Origin: Neoceratodus forsteri
Lineage: Eukaryota > Chordata > Ceratodontiformes > Ceratodontidae
Direction: 5' to 3'
NCBI GenBank assembly: GCA_016271365.2
Contig: CM057455.1
Span: 1,560,822,501 to 1,560,886,500, forward strand
Length of the DNA: 64,000 nucleotides
Each line of letters begins with the position of its first letter. Position 1 is the first letter of the stretch. Made by a program: the position numbers and the translations under genes. The notes under the pieces are model-generated. The model was not told where the DNA came from. It did no database searches and was given only the letters and a program-made list of their open reading frames with translations. Shown here in pieces: positions 19,927 through 30,811 of this stretch.

Positions 19927-21651
19927 AATCAGGTGTTTTTTTTTTTATATACTTTTATTTTTATTGTTTCATTATATCTTGTCACAGATACAGATCCATA
20001 CTTAGGACATACCTATCAAGTTGATACATAACCAGGGAGGGGAGACTTATCCCCTTATTAATCCTAGGATTAGTGATTCCCAAATATTTTGATACAGCAT
20101 ATAGGGGTACTTCCATTTTAACGTTTACAGATATGTATTCAAAATAAAGCTGTTTAAACGAGCCCAAGAGCAGTGTGGCTAATTCGATTAAAAACTTAAG
20201 TTGAAACATTATCTGCCCATCTATTTGCCCCTAGATTAGGGATTAATCTTGCCACACTATAAATCTAAAAGTCCAAGTCCACTTATAAAAGAAATATGGG
20301 CAGCAACCCACCACTCTCCCTCTAACAAAAACCTGCCATTTCTCTAAATTATAGAGATTGGGAATGAGAGAAATACCACCACTAATATACTCGTGGTCTG
20401 TCCAAGACCTAAGAGGGGGAAATATTAATATATTTCTATATTTCCATATGGCCCCAGTCCAGAGAGTCCAATGTAGTGAACAAAATAGGCCTCAGCCCCG
20501 AAGGTGTAATTTTTAACTTTTAGATAGAGGAGATTTTGAAAACATTCAACTATATAAACTCAAAATAGAGCACAGTTAGTGTTTAAGAGTCTGGCCTGCT
20601 CGCTCCTCAGGTGTCCTCCTGGTCTTCCGACCCGCTCGAGTCTGCACCACGATCTCTCTGCCGTTTTCTGCTGGATTCTGCAAACCTTGAGGCCCACTTA
20701 CTGGCCTCAGTGGGGTCTGAAAAGACCCAAACCTTCCCTCCATGTACTATCCTCAGTCGGGCAGGAAATATCAATGCATGGGAGATGTTTGCTTGTTTTA
20801 GCCTTTTCTGGATCGCATCAAATCTCTTCCTCCTGAGGCGGGTAGCGTAGCTAATGTCCGGAAACAAGTGGATCACTCAATCGTCTTGCAGGATGGGCCC
20901 CATCTGTCTTGCATAACGTAGAATACGATCCCTAGTGCCCACACCATCAGTTATTATTAGGAGAGTCCGAGGGGGTTTCAGTGTCCTCGCGGTATCCTCT
21001 GGGTGTGATCCTATAAACTTTCTGCAGAGAAAATTCTGTGCTGTGGTCCTCCGGGGCCAGCTTTTCTGCCAACCACTCCCTCATAAACATTAAGGGATGA
21101 TCCCCTTCGATTCCCTCCGGGAGACCTAACACCCGGACATGCAAGGAGCGGGCCTGGTTCTCCAAAGTTTCGAGCCTAGCTCTAAGGTGTGTGTTCTCCT
21201 TCACCAACTGTGCAGTTGCGGTCGATGTGGCCTCCGCTTGCTTTTTAATATTTTCAGACTCCGATTTCATTTCTTCCATCGTGGATTCGACAACCGAGAC
21301 TCTCGATCCAAAAGCATCGAGCTTGCTGTTCAAGTCGGCCATAGAGGAAAGTATTTTGTTCAGCTTAAGTCCCAAAGAGGTCATGGTTTCCTCGGGCTCT
21401 CTCTGACATGCGGCCTGCGTCTCTGTGAGGTTTCTCAACTGCTGCGACTTGTCGGGCATCCTAGCCCCCGATCCTCCTCCTCTGTCTTTTCGAGGATTTA
21501 CCATTTTATATTTAGAGGGATCCTCTTTCGAATGGCAGTGTTATTTTGGGTCTCTTTATCAACAATTGAGGGTTTTTTTAGGTAGTTTGGAAAAATTGAG
21601 CTGGAGCTGTTATTGAGTGCTGCCGTCTTGCTCGGGCTCCACTGAAATTTG
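19927..21651 (-). mobile_element. L1-clade element with ORF1 only (HAL1-like)
   Basis: The - strand reads a 5' leader, an L1 ORF1 (21504-20607), then about 650 bases without any recognisable ORF2, a CAATAAAAATAAAAG signal and a poly(A). ACATTAAG occurs at both edges (19919-19926 and 21652-21659), a plausible short target duplication. Mammals have half-LINEs (HAL1) of this kind. It is not a simple 5' truncation, since the 5' part is the part kept. An internally deleted copy is the main alternative. Confidence 0.6.
20607..21504 (-). pseudogene. L1 ORF1 protein: coiled coil, RRM and C-terminal domain
   Basis: Residues 1-130 from ATG 21504 are rich in heptad-like Leu/Lys/Glu (for example LGLKLNKILSSMADLNSKLD) and form the coiled coil used for trimerisation. 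The RRM follows with LHVRVLGLPEGIEGDHPLMF and FMREWLAEKLAP. A frameshift near 20950-20980 moves the frame to GTRDRILRYARQMGP. A TGA near 20877 then interrupts the C-terminal domain, which continues IHLFPDISYATRLRRKRFD and SHALIFPARLRIVHGGKVW. These are the usual nucleic-acid-binding parts of L1 ORF1p. The protein is broken twice, so it is probably inactive. Confidence 0.85.
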
Positions 21652-22479
21652 ACATTAAGTAGTCCCTGTATATAGTTAGGTCTAATAGAAAATAGAATAG
21701 GGTAGTGGGTGCCATTAGAGTGTGTCTACCTAACATTTCTTTATAACTGTGTAGCCCCATAAAGACATACAGTATTTAATTTTTAAATTTTAGTGTTTTC
21801 TTGCAGTTGTTAGGAAGCTGAGAAGCATGGTATTTGTAGAACTCCAGTTTGAAACGGATGCCATTGACAGCATTGTGGACTGTAACTGTATCTGAAAGCA
21901 TGAGCAAGCAAGGAACTTTTGGGTTGCGGTCTCCCCCCCAATGTATATTTTATTATTTTTTGTCATTTTATTGTGTTTTTCTTTATTAGTGCAGAGTTGG
22001 TTAGCAGTGTAGAATCGTGGTGAAAGCAACCGTGTCTTTCTGCAGCTGCCATAGTGAGCACGTTGTACTGCACAGCTTTACTTACGCCACTGCAGTATGA
22101 GTGAGTGTGTGCCAAGCCAATGCTTTTCAATGTGGTATTTTGCCCCGCTCATTCTAAATTAGGGTTTTTAAATTGTGGCAGCCTGGCACAGTGGAGAAAT
22201 GTTGAAGGAGGAAGACAGCAGGGACTGGAGACTGCAGGAAATTATGTCCTCAGAAACAGCAGTGATCCAAAGGAGAATAGGCCAAATGGCAGATTTCATA
22301 TCACTGTTAGAGGTATGTGCAGTTCTTGGCAGAGGCTGGCTGCTGGCAAGGACAGATATGGCAACTGTACTGTGTACTGCTCGGCATTTAAAGTGCCAAT
22401 CATTGAGCTGTTATGGTATAAGGACATGGGTCTTGTCCAATTAGGAGCCAGGATTGCATTTGCCCATTTTATAATGGTG

Positions 22480-23415
22480 CATAAACAACATTGTACATAA
22501 ATTGTGTGCTCCTAGAATGTTACCCAAATTCCAGAATAATTATGTCAGGCTACTGTATGTTGCTACAAGGTGCTGCATTGTGTGTCAGTTCACCTATCAT
22601 ATTTCTTGCAATGCACTTTAGGGGACATGGTACAAACAGCACAATATACATAAATTGTTTACTCATAGAATTTTAATCAGCTACCAGAATAAATATGACA
22701 GGCTGCTGCATGCTGCTACATGGTGCCATGCTGTTTGTCTGTTCACCAAACCAGTTCTTGTAATGCACTTTAGAGGAAATGGTGTAAAAAGCACAATATA
22801 CATACATTGTGCTCCCAGAACTTTTCTCAATTTCCTGAATAAATGTGTCAGTCTGCTGCAAGTTGCTACAAGTTGCTGTGTTGTGTGTCAGTCCCCCTGC
22901 CACATTTCTTGGAAAGCACTTTTGTAGAAACTATGCAAAAAGCACAATATACATAAATTCTGTACTCCCAGAATTTTTCTCAATTACCAGAATAAATACT
23001 TTGGTCTGTTGTATGCTGCTACATGATGCCACGCTATGTATCAGTTCCCACCTACACAGTTCTTGTAATGCACTTTAGAGGAAATGGTGCGAGAAGCACA
23101 ATATACATAAATTGTGTGCTCCCACAAGTTTTCCTAACTACCAGAATAAATATGTCATGATGCTGCATGCTGCTATGGGTGCTGCACTGTGTGTCAGTCC
23201 CCCCACAACATTTTTTGTAATGTACTTTAGGGGAATTTATGTGAAAATCACAGTTTATATAAATTGGGTTCTCCCAGAATTTTTCTCAGCTACCAGAATG
23301 AATATGTCATGCTGCTGTATGCTACTGCACAGAGTCACACTGTATGCCAGTCCTACCCATACAGTTCTTGTAATGCACATTAATGGAAAGGGTATGAAAA
23401 GCACAGTAGACATAT
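22480..23415 (+). repeat. Alternating A/B satellite array, ~152-bp period
   Basis: The box ACAATATACATAAATTG or a variant recurs near 22489, 22641, 22792, 22945, 23098, 23250 and 23403. Alternate monomers carry CACATTTCTTG (A) or ACACAGTTCTTGTAATGCAC (B), so the higher-order unit is about 304 bp. 21660-22480, to its left, holds no supported gene. Confidence 0.85.
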
Positions 23416-23419
23416 CTAT

Positions 23420-23660
23420 GGTTACATTAATACTAAAAAGAGGACTAACAATAACATAGGAGCATTACAATTAATAATATCACAATAACTGGGGGGGGGG
23501 AGTAAGGAAATAGCAGAGGAACTTAATGAATACTACTGCACCATACTTCAAAGGGATACAAATACAATTAGTACAGAGGCTACACAAGAAAACAATACAA
23601 TAACTAGACAAGAGATTCTGACAAACATAAAAATCTGAATCTGGTCAAGACAGCTGCCAC
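23420..23660 (+). mobile_element. CR1-type LINE, segment 1 of 3 (linker)
   Basis: The + strand reads KEIAEELNEYYCTILQRDTN, then ITRQEILTNIK and LVKTAATDDIQ. This corresponds to the ADxLNxYFxSVF and LKxNKAAGPDxI linker of CR1-type LINEs. Two frame changes are needed. The protein order continues at 27177. Confidence 0.65.
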
Positions 23661-23672
23661 TGATGATATACA

Positions 23673-23676
<4 letters not shown>

Positions 23677-23713
<37 letters not shown>
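23677..23713. repeat. (TA)n microsatellite
   Basis: About eighteen TA units. They are followed at once by the perfect small hairpin GGTAGCAC-GGTA-GTGCTACC (about 23716-23735). Confidence 0.95.
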
Positions 23714-23716
<3 letters not shown>

Positions 23717-23735
23717 TAGCACGGTAGTGCTACCA

Positions 23736-25020
23736 TAGTTAGGGTTGAGGAGCCATTTACGTTAAACCTAAAATTTTGCACCTTAATAACTTTGCAACCA
23801 TTCAACAGATTTGCATGAAATTTGGAATACATGATCAAGAACCATACATCATGGAATCTGCCAACTTTCGTACTCTTCAGATGTACGGCTGCTGAGTTAT
23901 TAAGTGTGATCTGCGCGCACGGTTACGCTTTTTTGTAATTCTTTGGTCATCTCTACAGGTCACACAGTTTGTGTGACTGGTCCAAAATCTTCAGAGAACA
24001 TGTGGCCAGGGTCCCTGATGTGCCTTTTGAAGATATCGTGAAAAAATATTAAATGGTTCAAAAGTTATTCAAAAAACAAGTTCCCATTATAAGTCAATGG
24101 GAAAAGTTAACAAAAAGTTCAACACTTTCGCAAATGCAGTTTTTACTTTCACAAATGGCCCTTTTACTATCGCAGATCCACCATTTTGTTTTCAGTTGGT
24201 CATCAGAAAAATGCTTGGCATTTAAATTTGGGACCCATTAGCAACCTAATTCTTTTTGTATTCACCTAGTCGGACCCTGAGGATGCTAGGCATGTCTTTA
24301 TTTTGGGGTAAAACACCCCAGAAATATGTTTTCAGATTTCTGGGAAAATACTGCAAAATACTTTCACATTTACATGACAGTGTCGCATGAATTCAAAGCT
24401 TTATAAGGATTAGAGCAGTACTTTTCCAGGCTGTGGGAAAATGACAGCAATTATTTGCCACCCTGCTGAAAAAGAACGGTTTGGTCTTTTGGGCTGAAAT
24501 TTGGAGGGAACACAGCCAACATCTCACAGATGTGCCTTTCAGTATTTTGGTGAGAAAATTTTACAGGGTGGCAAAGTTACGGCACTCCAAAGTTGACACT
24601 TTTTCCCATAGGATAACATTACTGTGTCCGCTGCATTACAGGAATCCTTTGCCGCCCTGCTACAAAATAACGGTTTTGTCTTTTGTGCTGAAATTTAGAG
24701 GGAAGAAAGCCAACATCCCACAGATGTGCCTTTCTGTGGTTTGGTGAAAACATATTACAGGGAGCCAAAGTTATGGCACTCCGAACTTCTCTTTTTTCCC
24801 ATAGGATAACATTACGGCGTTCGCCGCGCCTTTCAGGGCCCGTATCTCGGAAACGGTGCGAGATACAGACTTTTCATCAGAAAACTGCTTAGCCTCCTAC
24901 CAGGGGCTAAGTACAAAACTAGCCAGGAAAGTCATAAATCATATGACTTTTAATTTTTTTTTTCTACGTCATACGGTTCCTGAGATATAAGCAGTTTAGT
25001 ATCCCAACTCCTCATTTTCT
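23736..25020 (+). repeat. Repeat with diverged ~187-bp internal units
   Basis: Two clear units (about 24473-24625 and 24660-24815) share GGTTTxGTCTTTTG, GCTGAAATTT, GATGTGCCTTTC and TTTTTCCCATAGGATAACAT. A third, weaker unit lies around 23980-24105. No coding frame was recognised. The family is unknown to me. Confidence 0.55.
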
Positions 25021-25109
25021 GCTCCGAGACCCATTATTATGCATACATTCTTTGTACTCACTGTCTTTCTCTATGCAGCTTTTGGGGAAAACCAGCCTGT
25101 GCACTTACA

Positions 25110-25300
25110 TTACTGTTACTGTTAACGCTTCCGCTTGCGGTTCCATACCCATTTCACTTACCGTTCCCGTCTACGCCACCATGTGCGTTACCCTTTGCAT
25201 TTTCATTTGCGCTTGCGTTTGCGTTATTTTTACCATTTGTGTCTACAGTACTGTTTCTCTTTCTGTTATGCTTTGCATCACCTTGCGCATTACCATTTGT
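25110..25300. repeat. Degenerate hexamer-type low-complexity tract
   Basis: Short motifs such as GTTACC, GCGTTT and CATTTG recur with a period near six. On the - strand this gives an Asn/Gly/Ala-rich pseudo-peptide, which I take as simple-sequence artefact. 25320-25725 holds a CpG-poor, C-rich tract and no gene. Confidence 0.5.
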
Positions 25301-25726
25301 GAGCACCATGTTACTATGTGACAAGACATCACGTGGTGGGCCCCGAGCTCCCGCCGCTGCATTACATTCACTATTTCTCGTTATCATTCTCAAAAAGATG
25401 GGAAATTAGAGGCAAAAAACTCTGTTTAATGCATCAATTAGGGTTGATCCACAGTGACAAAAGTGAGGAAATTCGGTGTTAGGGTTGAAGGCCCCCCTTG
25501 GTCCCCCCTGCCCACCCCCCAACCGGCATTGGGATGCGCATTGGGGTCATTGGTCCTAACTCTCACCCCATTCTCCTATACCTCTGCTTCTTTACACATG
25601 TGATGGGGTGAGTGAGGCGATGACCTAATCTGCCTGTGCCTACAATCACTATGACCATGCGTATATCAGAGGGCAACCACACACCTGCACTTTACCTCCT
25701 TCCAAAACAATTTTGACATTTTATAA

Positions 25727-25880
25727 GATAGATAAACTACTCTGAGGTGTGTGGTCACGCTCTGATATACGCACGCCTTGGGCAGTTGATGCACTCTGCC
25801 TGTGGCCTCGTGTGTACAACACACACCAAGGCATGCATATATCAGAGTGCAACCTCACACCTCAGAGTGGTTTATCTATT
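25727..25880. mobile_element. Palindromic MITE next to an (AT)n run
   Basis: AGATAAACTACTCTGAGGTG and CTCTGATATACGCACGCCTTGG on the left are mirrored by CCAAGGCATGCATATATCAG and CACCTCAGAGTGGTTTATCT on the right. An (AT)n run of about twelve units follows (25883-25907). A related half-site lies near 25655-25690. 25915-26660 has no supported gene. Confidence 0.7.
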
Positions 25881-26662
25881 ACATATATATATATATATAT
25901 ATATATTTTTTCCCAGTTCTTTTTGCCTTCAGTCGCAGCCAACTGGACATCCCTCAGTCATCACCCAGCCTGCTCCCACCATGCCTAAAATCCTTCCAAC
26001 CTGTTCCCCTGGTCCCCAGATCCACCCACAACACACCTGCAGGAAATCCTCCAACTTGCACCCCCCTGGGGCAGCGCCACCTTCTGTTCCTCAGCGCTAC
26101 CTTACAATTATCCAATAGCCTGCAGGCGGAGGTGAAGGTCAGAGGGTGGCAGGACCCAGAAGGGCAGGATCCAGTGGTGGGCATGGGGGCTGTGAAGCAA
26201 CGTCACCCATCCATCCAACAGGGTTTTTCCTTGTTCTGCACAGTATCCCCCCCTTTTCAATGGGAGCAGATGTGCAATGATGTCAAGGGGAGGTGCACAT
26301 GATCCCATGTATGCTACACTGATGTCCGCTGCATCCTACCATCACTAGTATGGAAGGCTATCAGCTCAATATCCCCCTATGCACCACCAGGAGATATCCT
26401 ATCACCGGAGCCCTTGACCCTTCCCAGAGATGGTTAGCAATCCACCGGGTGCTCAAACCTTCTCTCCCCGGCTGGCCTTTTGATGCCCATGGCTCATCCC
26501 AAACCCAGGACATCAGTGCTGCAAGCGGTAGCACTGCCACTGTGCCAATGAGCCGGCTAACAGCCCTGATGATATTAACCCCAGATTAATTGTCTGGCAG
26601 TATAATCTAGAGTTTATAGTAATGAGCTATGTAAGAAAAAGATGTACAGCTGAATGTCCTAC

Positions 26663-26902
26663 AACCAGTAACTACTCCCAACTCTAGGGAATGTTCAAAA
26701 ATCATTTATTAATTAAAAATGTTATGTAGCACCCTCCAACAAACAGCTGGTCAATGTTTCACGCTGCCCTAGTGCTTTTCAAGACCCTAGTGCAGCGTGA
26801 AATTGACTCAAGCTGTTTATTTAGAAGTGTATACAACTTTTTAATTAATTATTTTAATGTTCCCTAGAGTTGGGAGTAGTTACTGGTTGTGGGATGTGCA
26901 GG
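26663..26902. mobile_element. Palindromic MITE (~240 bp)
   Basis: ACAACCAGTAACTACTCCCA and ACTCTAGGGAA on the left are mirrored by TTCCCTAGAGT and TGGGAGTAGTTACTGGTTGT on the right. Inner arms TTTCACGCTGC...CCCTAGTG and CCCTAGTGCAGCGTGAAA also pair. Confidence 0.8.
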
Positions 26903-26989
26903 CATGCATTTTGTTCTATACATGTTTGCTGCATATACTTGGCTCCATCCTATGAATACCTGAGCTTCTAACCTCTTCGATTTCTATTG

Positions 26990-27176
26990 TAGCAATGAGC
27001 TATGAATGAGCTTGGTACATCCAGCAGACCTGGGTTTGATTCCCACAGCCTCCACTTGCATACTGTGTGCAAGTCATGTAACTTCCCAAGTGCTCCCAAG
27101 TTGCCTCTGAAAACAAACACTTGCAAGCACTTGTGTCTAGTGGGCCTTACCTGGTTACCAAGGAATAAAAAAAAAA
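26990..27176 (+). mobile_element. MIR/CORE-like SINE, copy 4
   Basis: The B box GGGTTTGATTCCC, the core CAAGTCATGTAACTTCCCA and a poly(A) of about ten (27167-27176) are present. The head is degraded and extra bases occur in the tail. It lies at the right edge of the material separating LINE segments 1 and 2. Confidence 0.75.
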
Positions 27177-27300
27177 CCTTGATAAAGGAAAGAGCAGAAG
27201 AATTGGCATCCATAGAGAAACATGTTTTCAATAGGTCACTAAACACAGAGGAAGTATTCCATGACTGGAGGACAACAATTGTTATTCCAGTAATTAAACA
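27177..27300 (+). mobile_element. CR1-type LINE, segment 2 of 3
   Basis: The + strand reads LIKERAEELASIEKHVFNRS, then LNTEEVFHDWRTTIVIPVIK. This is the first reverse transcriptase motif of CR1-type LINEs (ELA...FNxSLxTGxVPxDWK...PIFKK). It continues in sequence from segment 1 and into segment 3. Confidence 0.75.
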
Positions 27301-27367
27301 AACTCTGGCCAGAGCCAATAGGGCTGCAGCTGAGGAATTTGGGGTAAAAATATTGTAAATTTATTTT

Positions 27368-29060
27368 TTAATATTTTTATACCACATTTCAGTATAGTCT
27401 TGTTATAATCCTGTCACGCGAAGCCAGGCAGAGAAAATGTTCAACTCCTGGCTTAAAGGTGATTTTACGCAGTGACTGTAAAATCAACTTTCGGGATGCT
27501 AAAACACATTTTGGGCAGGAGTTGAAAAATGACAGCTGTCACATTCATGAGGTGCTGTAAAGAAATGGCTACGTTGAAAATATGGGGTAAAAATATTGAA
27601 TATTACCAAATGTATGAGCCTGGGTTCACAAAATTCGATGGGCTATACTATGATCGGCCGAAATGCATCGGCCCGACCGTCATTATCCTGAGCCTGGGTG
27701 CCCAAAACACAGTTGCCCGACACTGGGAATTTGCCTCCAGGGAGTGATTCGGAAGGCTTTGCCCCCCGCACTCCCCCACACCCCCAGTACTTAAGGATTC
27801 TCACTCTAGGGGGTGAAATCCCGATGTCGGGCAACCATGTTTCAGGTGCCTGGGGTTGGGATATTGCCGGTCAGGCCAATGTATTTCGGCCGATTGGAAG
27901 CATCCCATTCGGAGTAGGCTCAAAACTTTGTTGAGTTTTAATATTTTTATACCAAATTTCCAACATTGCCTTCTTATGACCCCACCTTGTGAACAAGGGC
28001 AGAGAAAATTTTCGACTCCTGCCCGAAAGGTGATTTAGTGCAGGAACCATGAAATCACCTTTCGGGATTAAAGAAAACAAACATTTTGGCCAGGATTTGA
28101 AAAATGACAGCTGCCACATTCATGAGGTGCTGGAAAGATATAGCTATGTTGTAAATTTGGGGTAAAAAAGTTGAAAATTACCAAAGTTACGAGGCTGCAC
28201 TCACAAAATTCAACGTAGGTTTATAATTTGGCTGTTTTTAATATTTTTACACCAGATTTTCAAAATAGCCTTTTTATGACCCCACCTCATGAACAAGGGC
28301 AGAGAAAATTGTTAACTCCTGCCTGAAAGGTAATTTTGAGCAGGGGCCATGAAATCGCCTTTCGGGATATAAAAAAACATTTTGGCCAGGATTTGAAAAA
28401 TGATAGTTGTCACATTCATGAGGTGTTGTAAAGATATGGCTATGTTGTAAATTTGGGATAAAAGTATTGACAATTGCCAAAGGTACAAAGCTGTATTTGC
28501 AAAATTCAGTGTTGACTCATAACGTTATTGTTTAATATTTTACACCAAATTTTCAACATAGCCTTCTTATGACACCACCTCATGAATGAGGGCAGAGAAA
28601 ATTGTTAACTCCTGCTCTAAAGATGATTTCCCACAGGGACTGTAAAATCACCTTTCAGGATTAAAAAAAATGTTTTGGTCAGGATTTAAAAAATGACAGC
28701 TGTCACATTTATGAGGTGCTGTAAAAATATGACTATGTTGGAAATTTGGGGCAAAAATATTGATAGTTACCAATGTTACTAGGTTGCATTTTCAAAATTC
28801 AGTGTAGGCTCATAACTTTGTTGTTTTTTAATATTTTTACACCACATTTTAGAAATTGCCTTCTTATAACCCCACCTCATGAACATGGACAGAGAACATT
28901 TTCAACTCCTGCCCGAAAGGTGATTTTGCACAGGGACCATGAAATCACCTTTTGGGACATATTTTCTTAATGACAGTGACATTGTTCATGCAGTGGGGTC
29001 CCAAAGATGGCATGTTGAAAATTTGGGCCAAAAATATGCAAAAATGGCAAAATTATTCCT
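27368..29060 (+). repeat. Tandem array of ~297-bp hairpin units, five units
   Basis: Units start near 27370, 27941, 28241, 28534 and 28831; the first gap is longer by a 272-bp insertion. Each unit is itself a long imperfect palindrome. Left-arm blocks are CCAAATTTTCAACATAG, CCACCTCATGAAC and CTCCTGCCCGAAAGGTGATTT; the loop is around GCACAGGGACCATG. Right-arm blocks are AAATCACCTTTCGGGA, TTCATGAGGTG and CTATGTTG...AAATTTGG. No coding frame was found. Confidence 0.85.
27639..27912. mobile_element. Palindromic MITE inserted in hairpin unit 1
   Basis: ATCGGCCGAAATGCATCGGCC near the left end mirrors GGCCAATGTATTTCGGCCGAT near the right. Inner arms GTTGCCCGACA and TGTCGGGCAAC also pair. Removing it restores the ~297-bp spacing of the array. 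Confidence 0.75.
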
Positions 29061-29112
29061 CTAAGTTCAAAACCCCACTGAAATACATTGAATGGCATAC
29101 CTGTTTCTTTAG

Positions 29113-29185
29113 TTTGTGGTCCGGATTTGAAAAGTGAAGATGTGTCTGCGGTCCAGAGAGGATTACAGCATTGGATCCCCGATGG
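29113..29185 (+). other. Exon-like cassette, copy 1
   Basis: A 73-bp block starting TTTGTGGTCCGG is preceded by a pyrimidine-rich CTGTTTCTTTAG and followed by GTAAGT. The counterpart at 31665-31734 sits in the same place relative to a hairpin array, with the same AG/GTAAGT edges. One frame is open (CGPDLKSEDVSAVQ...), but the corresponding frame in copy 2 has an early stop. Splicing is only an inference. Confidence 0.3.
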
Positions 29186-29337
29186 GTAAGTAGGGGTTTG
29201 GGGGTGTGTGGGTGGTGGGTGCTGAGTGGGAGGGTTGGGTAGGGGATCTGAAATGGTGCAAAAGACATCATGGATGGTTTTCTTGTTACAGGTTTAAAAT
29301 AAAATAAGACTGAGATGCTGATCGCAGCACACTAAGA

Positions 29338-29640
29338 TTAGGCACCCCCAGTGTCACTATTATGTTTCTGGGGAGTGATTAGTGGTGCTGAGAGGAGAGA
29401 GATCAGGTGGGAAACTATAAAATATATGTTTAAAAACGAAAAAAGAGCAACCGCACATGCACAGTGGTGGTGGTGGTGGTGGGGGGTATTTTGTGATTGG
29501 GACACTGGGGGATAGGGTACCCCTAGTGTCACTATTATGTTTTTGGGGGGGTTGGTGGGTGCTAAGAGGAAGGGTCGGGTGGGGGGTTATGTATTTCAGC
29601 AGTCACAGAGCACCAAAAATAAAAAAAAAATACAATTATG
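29338..29640 (+). repeat. ~178-bp direct repeat, two units, with a (GGT)n run
   Basis: AGTGTCACTATTATGTTTCTG and AGTGTCACTATTATGTTTTTG (about 29350 and 29528) head two units that continue with similar GGTGCTGAGAGGA or GGTGCTAAGAGGA sequence. A short (GGT)n lies between them. Confidence 0.65.
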
Positions 29641-29775
29641 TGAGTGCGGAGTGTTGCATGCAGAGGCAACTTTTTTGTCACTTCAACGTGTTGTTTATTT
29701 GCAAGGACTGAGAGAGTCCTTTTTCTCATAGCAAGAGGTCTGCAGGGCTCTGCCTACTGCAGCCCTAAAAAGGGG

Positions 29776-30310
29776 TTAAACAGTCAGCTTCTAATTATTG
29801 TCCAATAAGTGTAGCATCTGTCCTATTTAAGATAATTCAACTGTGTATTAAAACCAGAATAGAGGATGACTGTGTGATAAAGGGCATCAGGTAGAAACTA
29901 ACATGGGTTTAAATCTGGAAGATCTTGCATAAGAAACCTATTAACATTTTATGAATATATAAGTAAAGAACTTGACAATAGAAATTCTGTTGATATTATA
30001 GTTTTGGACCTAAACAAGGCTTTTGACTATGTATCACATTCAAAATTAATAGAGAAATGTATACCATGGGAATAAATAAGATACGGATTACCCGGGTGAC
30101 AAAATGGATAAAGAACAGAAGTAAAAAAGTAACAGTAAGAGGACAACTTTAGAGTGCAAGCAGTGTTACAAGCAACATGCCAAGAACCAGTGCTGTTTAG
30201 CATATTCATTTGTGATCTGGAAGCATACGTAAGTTCTGTCTACACTAAATTCGCAGATGACGTGAAACTTGGGGGGAAAAAATAATGCCATAGATACACA
30301 AATATTCAGG
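29776..30310 (+). mobile_element. CR1-type LINE, segment 3 of 3 (reverse transcriptase)
   Basis: The + strand reads SASNYCPISVASVLFKIIQ, HGFKSGRSCIRNLLTFYEY, VDIIVLDLNKAFDYVSH and PVLFSIFICDLE. It ends with the catalytic-box region TKFADDVKLG. Several frameshifts and stops break it. The heptamer TTAAACA at 27294-27300 and 29776-29782 flanks the 2.5-kb block that separates it from segment 2. Confidence 0.8.
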
Positions 30311-30424
30311 ATGATTTAAGACAAGCATTTGTCAATGATGAATGTTTGCTTGCTGGCATTGGCATTGGTAGTGTAGGAGTCAGAGCGAGATGCATAATAG
30401 GAATGGCAGTGAAGTATTGAACTG

Positions 30425-30775
30425 AAGCCAACCCCACCACCACCCTGCAGAGACTGACAGGCATTGGGTTGTGCCTTTGGCCATTGGGCATAACGCCCAC
30501 GCCATTTCACCACACCCTACCCTGCAGACACTGACAAGTGTCATGGTGTGTATTGGGGTCTTTGGGCCTTATGCTCACCCCATTCCATAGGGAAATATGG
30601 TGAGATGGGTACAGTATAGGAGACTGGGGTGAACTTTGGGGCCAAAAAGTCCAAGGCACACCTCGATGCCTGTCACTGGCTGCAGGGTGTGGGTGGGGGT
30701 GGAATGGCATGAGCATTACAGGCGACAATCCCAAGTAACACCCCTGATGCCTGTCAGTCTCTACAGGGTGGGGTG
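30425..30775. mobile_element. Foldback element (~350 bp)
   Basis: CACCCTGCAGAGACTGACAG and GCATTGGG on the left are mirrored by CCTGATGC and CTGTCAGTCTCTACAGGGTG on the right. Inner copies of the same CTGCAG...GACA motif occur near 30520 and 30670, so the arms also contain direct repeats. Confidence 0.6.
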
Positions 30776-30811
30776 TTATGGTCAGAAACCCTAATGCCCT
30801 GAAGCGTTAGA

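Noticed and set aside
21805..21896. Possible terminal exon after TTTCTTGCAG
   Set aside because: About thirty codons are open to a TGA, but nothing identifies a family and no poly(A) signal or partner exon is evident.
22480..23415. CRISPR-like array
   Set aside because: The units are ~152-bp continuous satellite monomers with no spacer and repeat structure, in animal DNA.
25154..25393. Asn/Gly/Ala-rich frame on the - strand
   Set aside because: It reflects a degenerate six-base repeat, not a protein.
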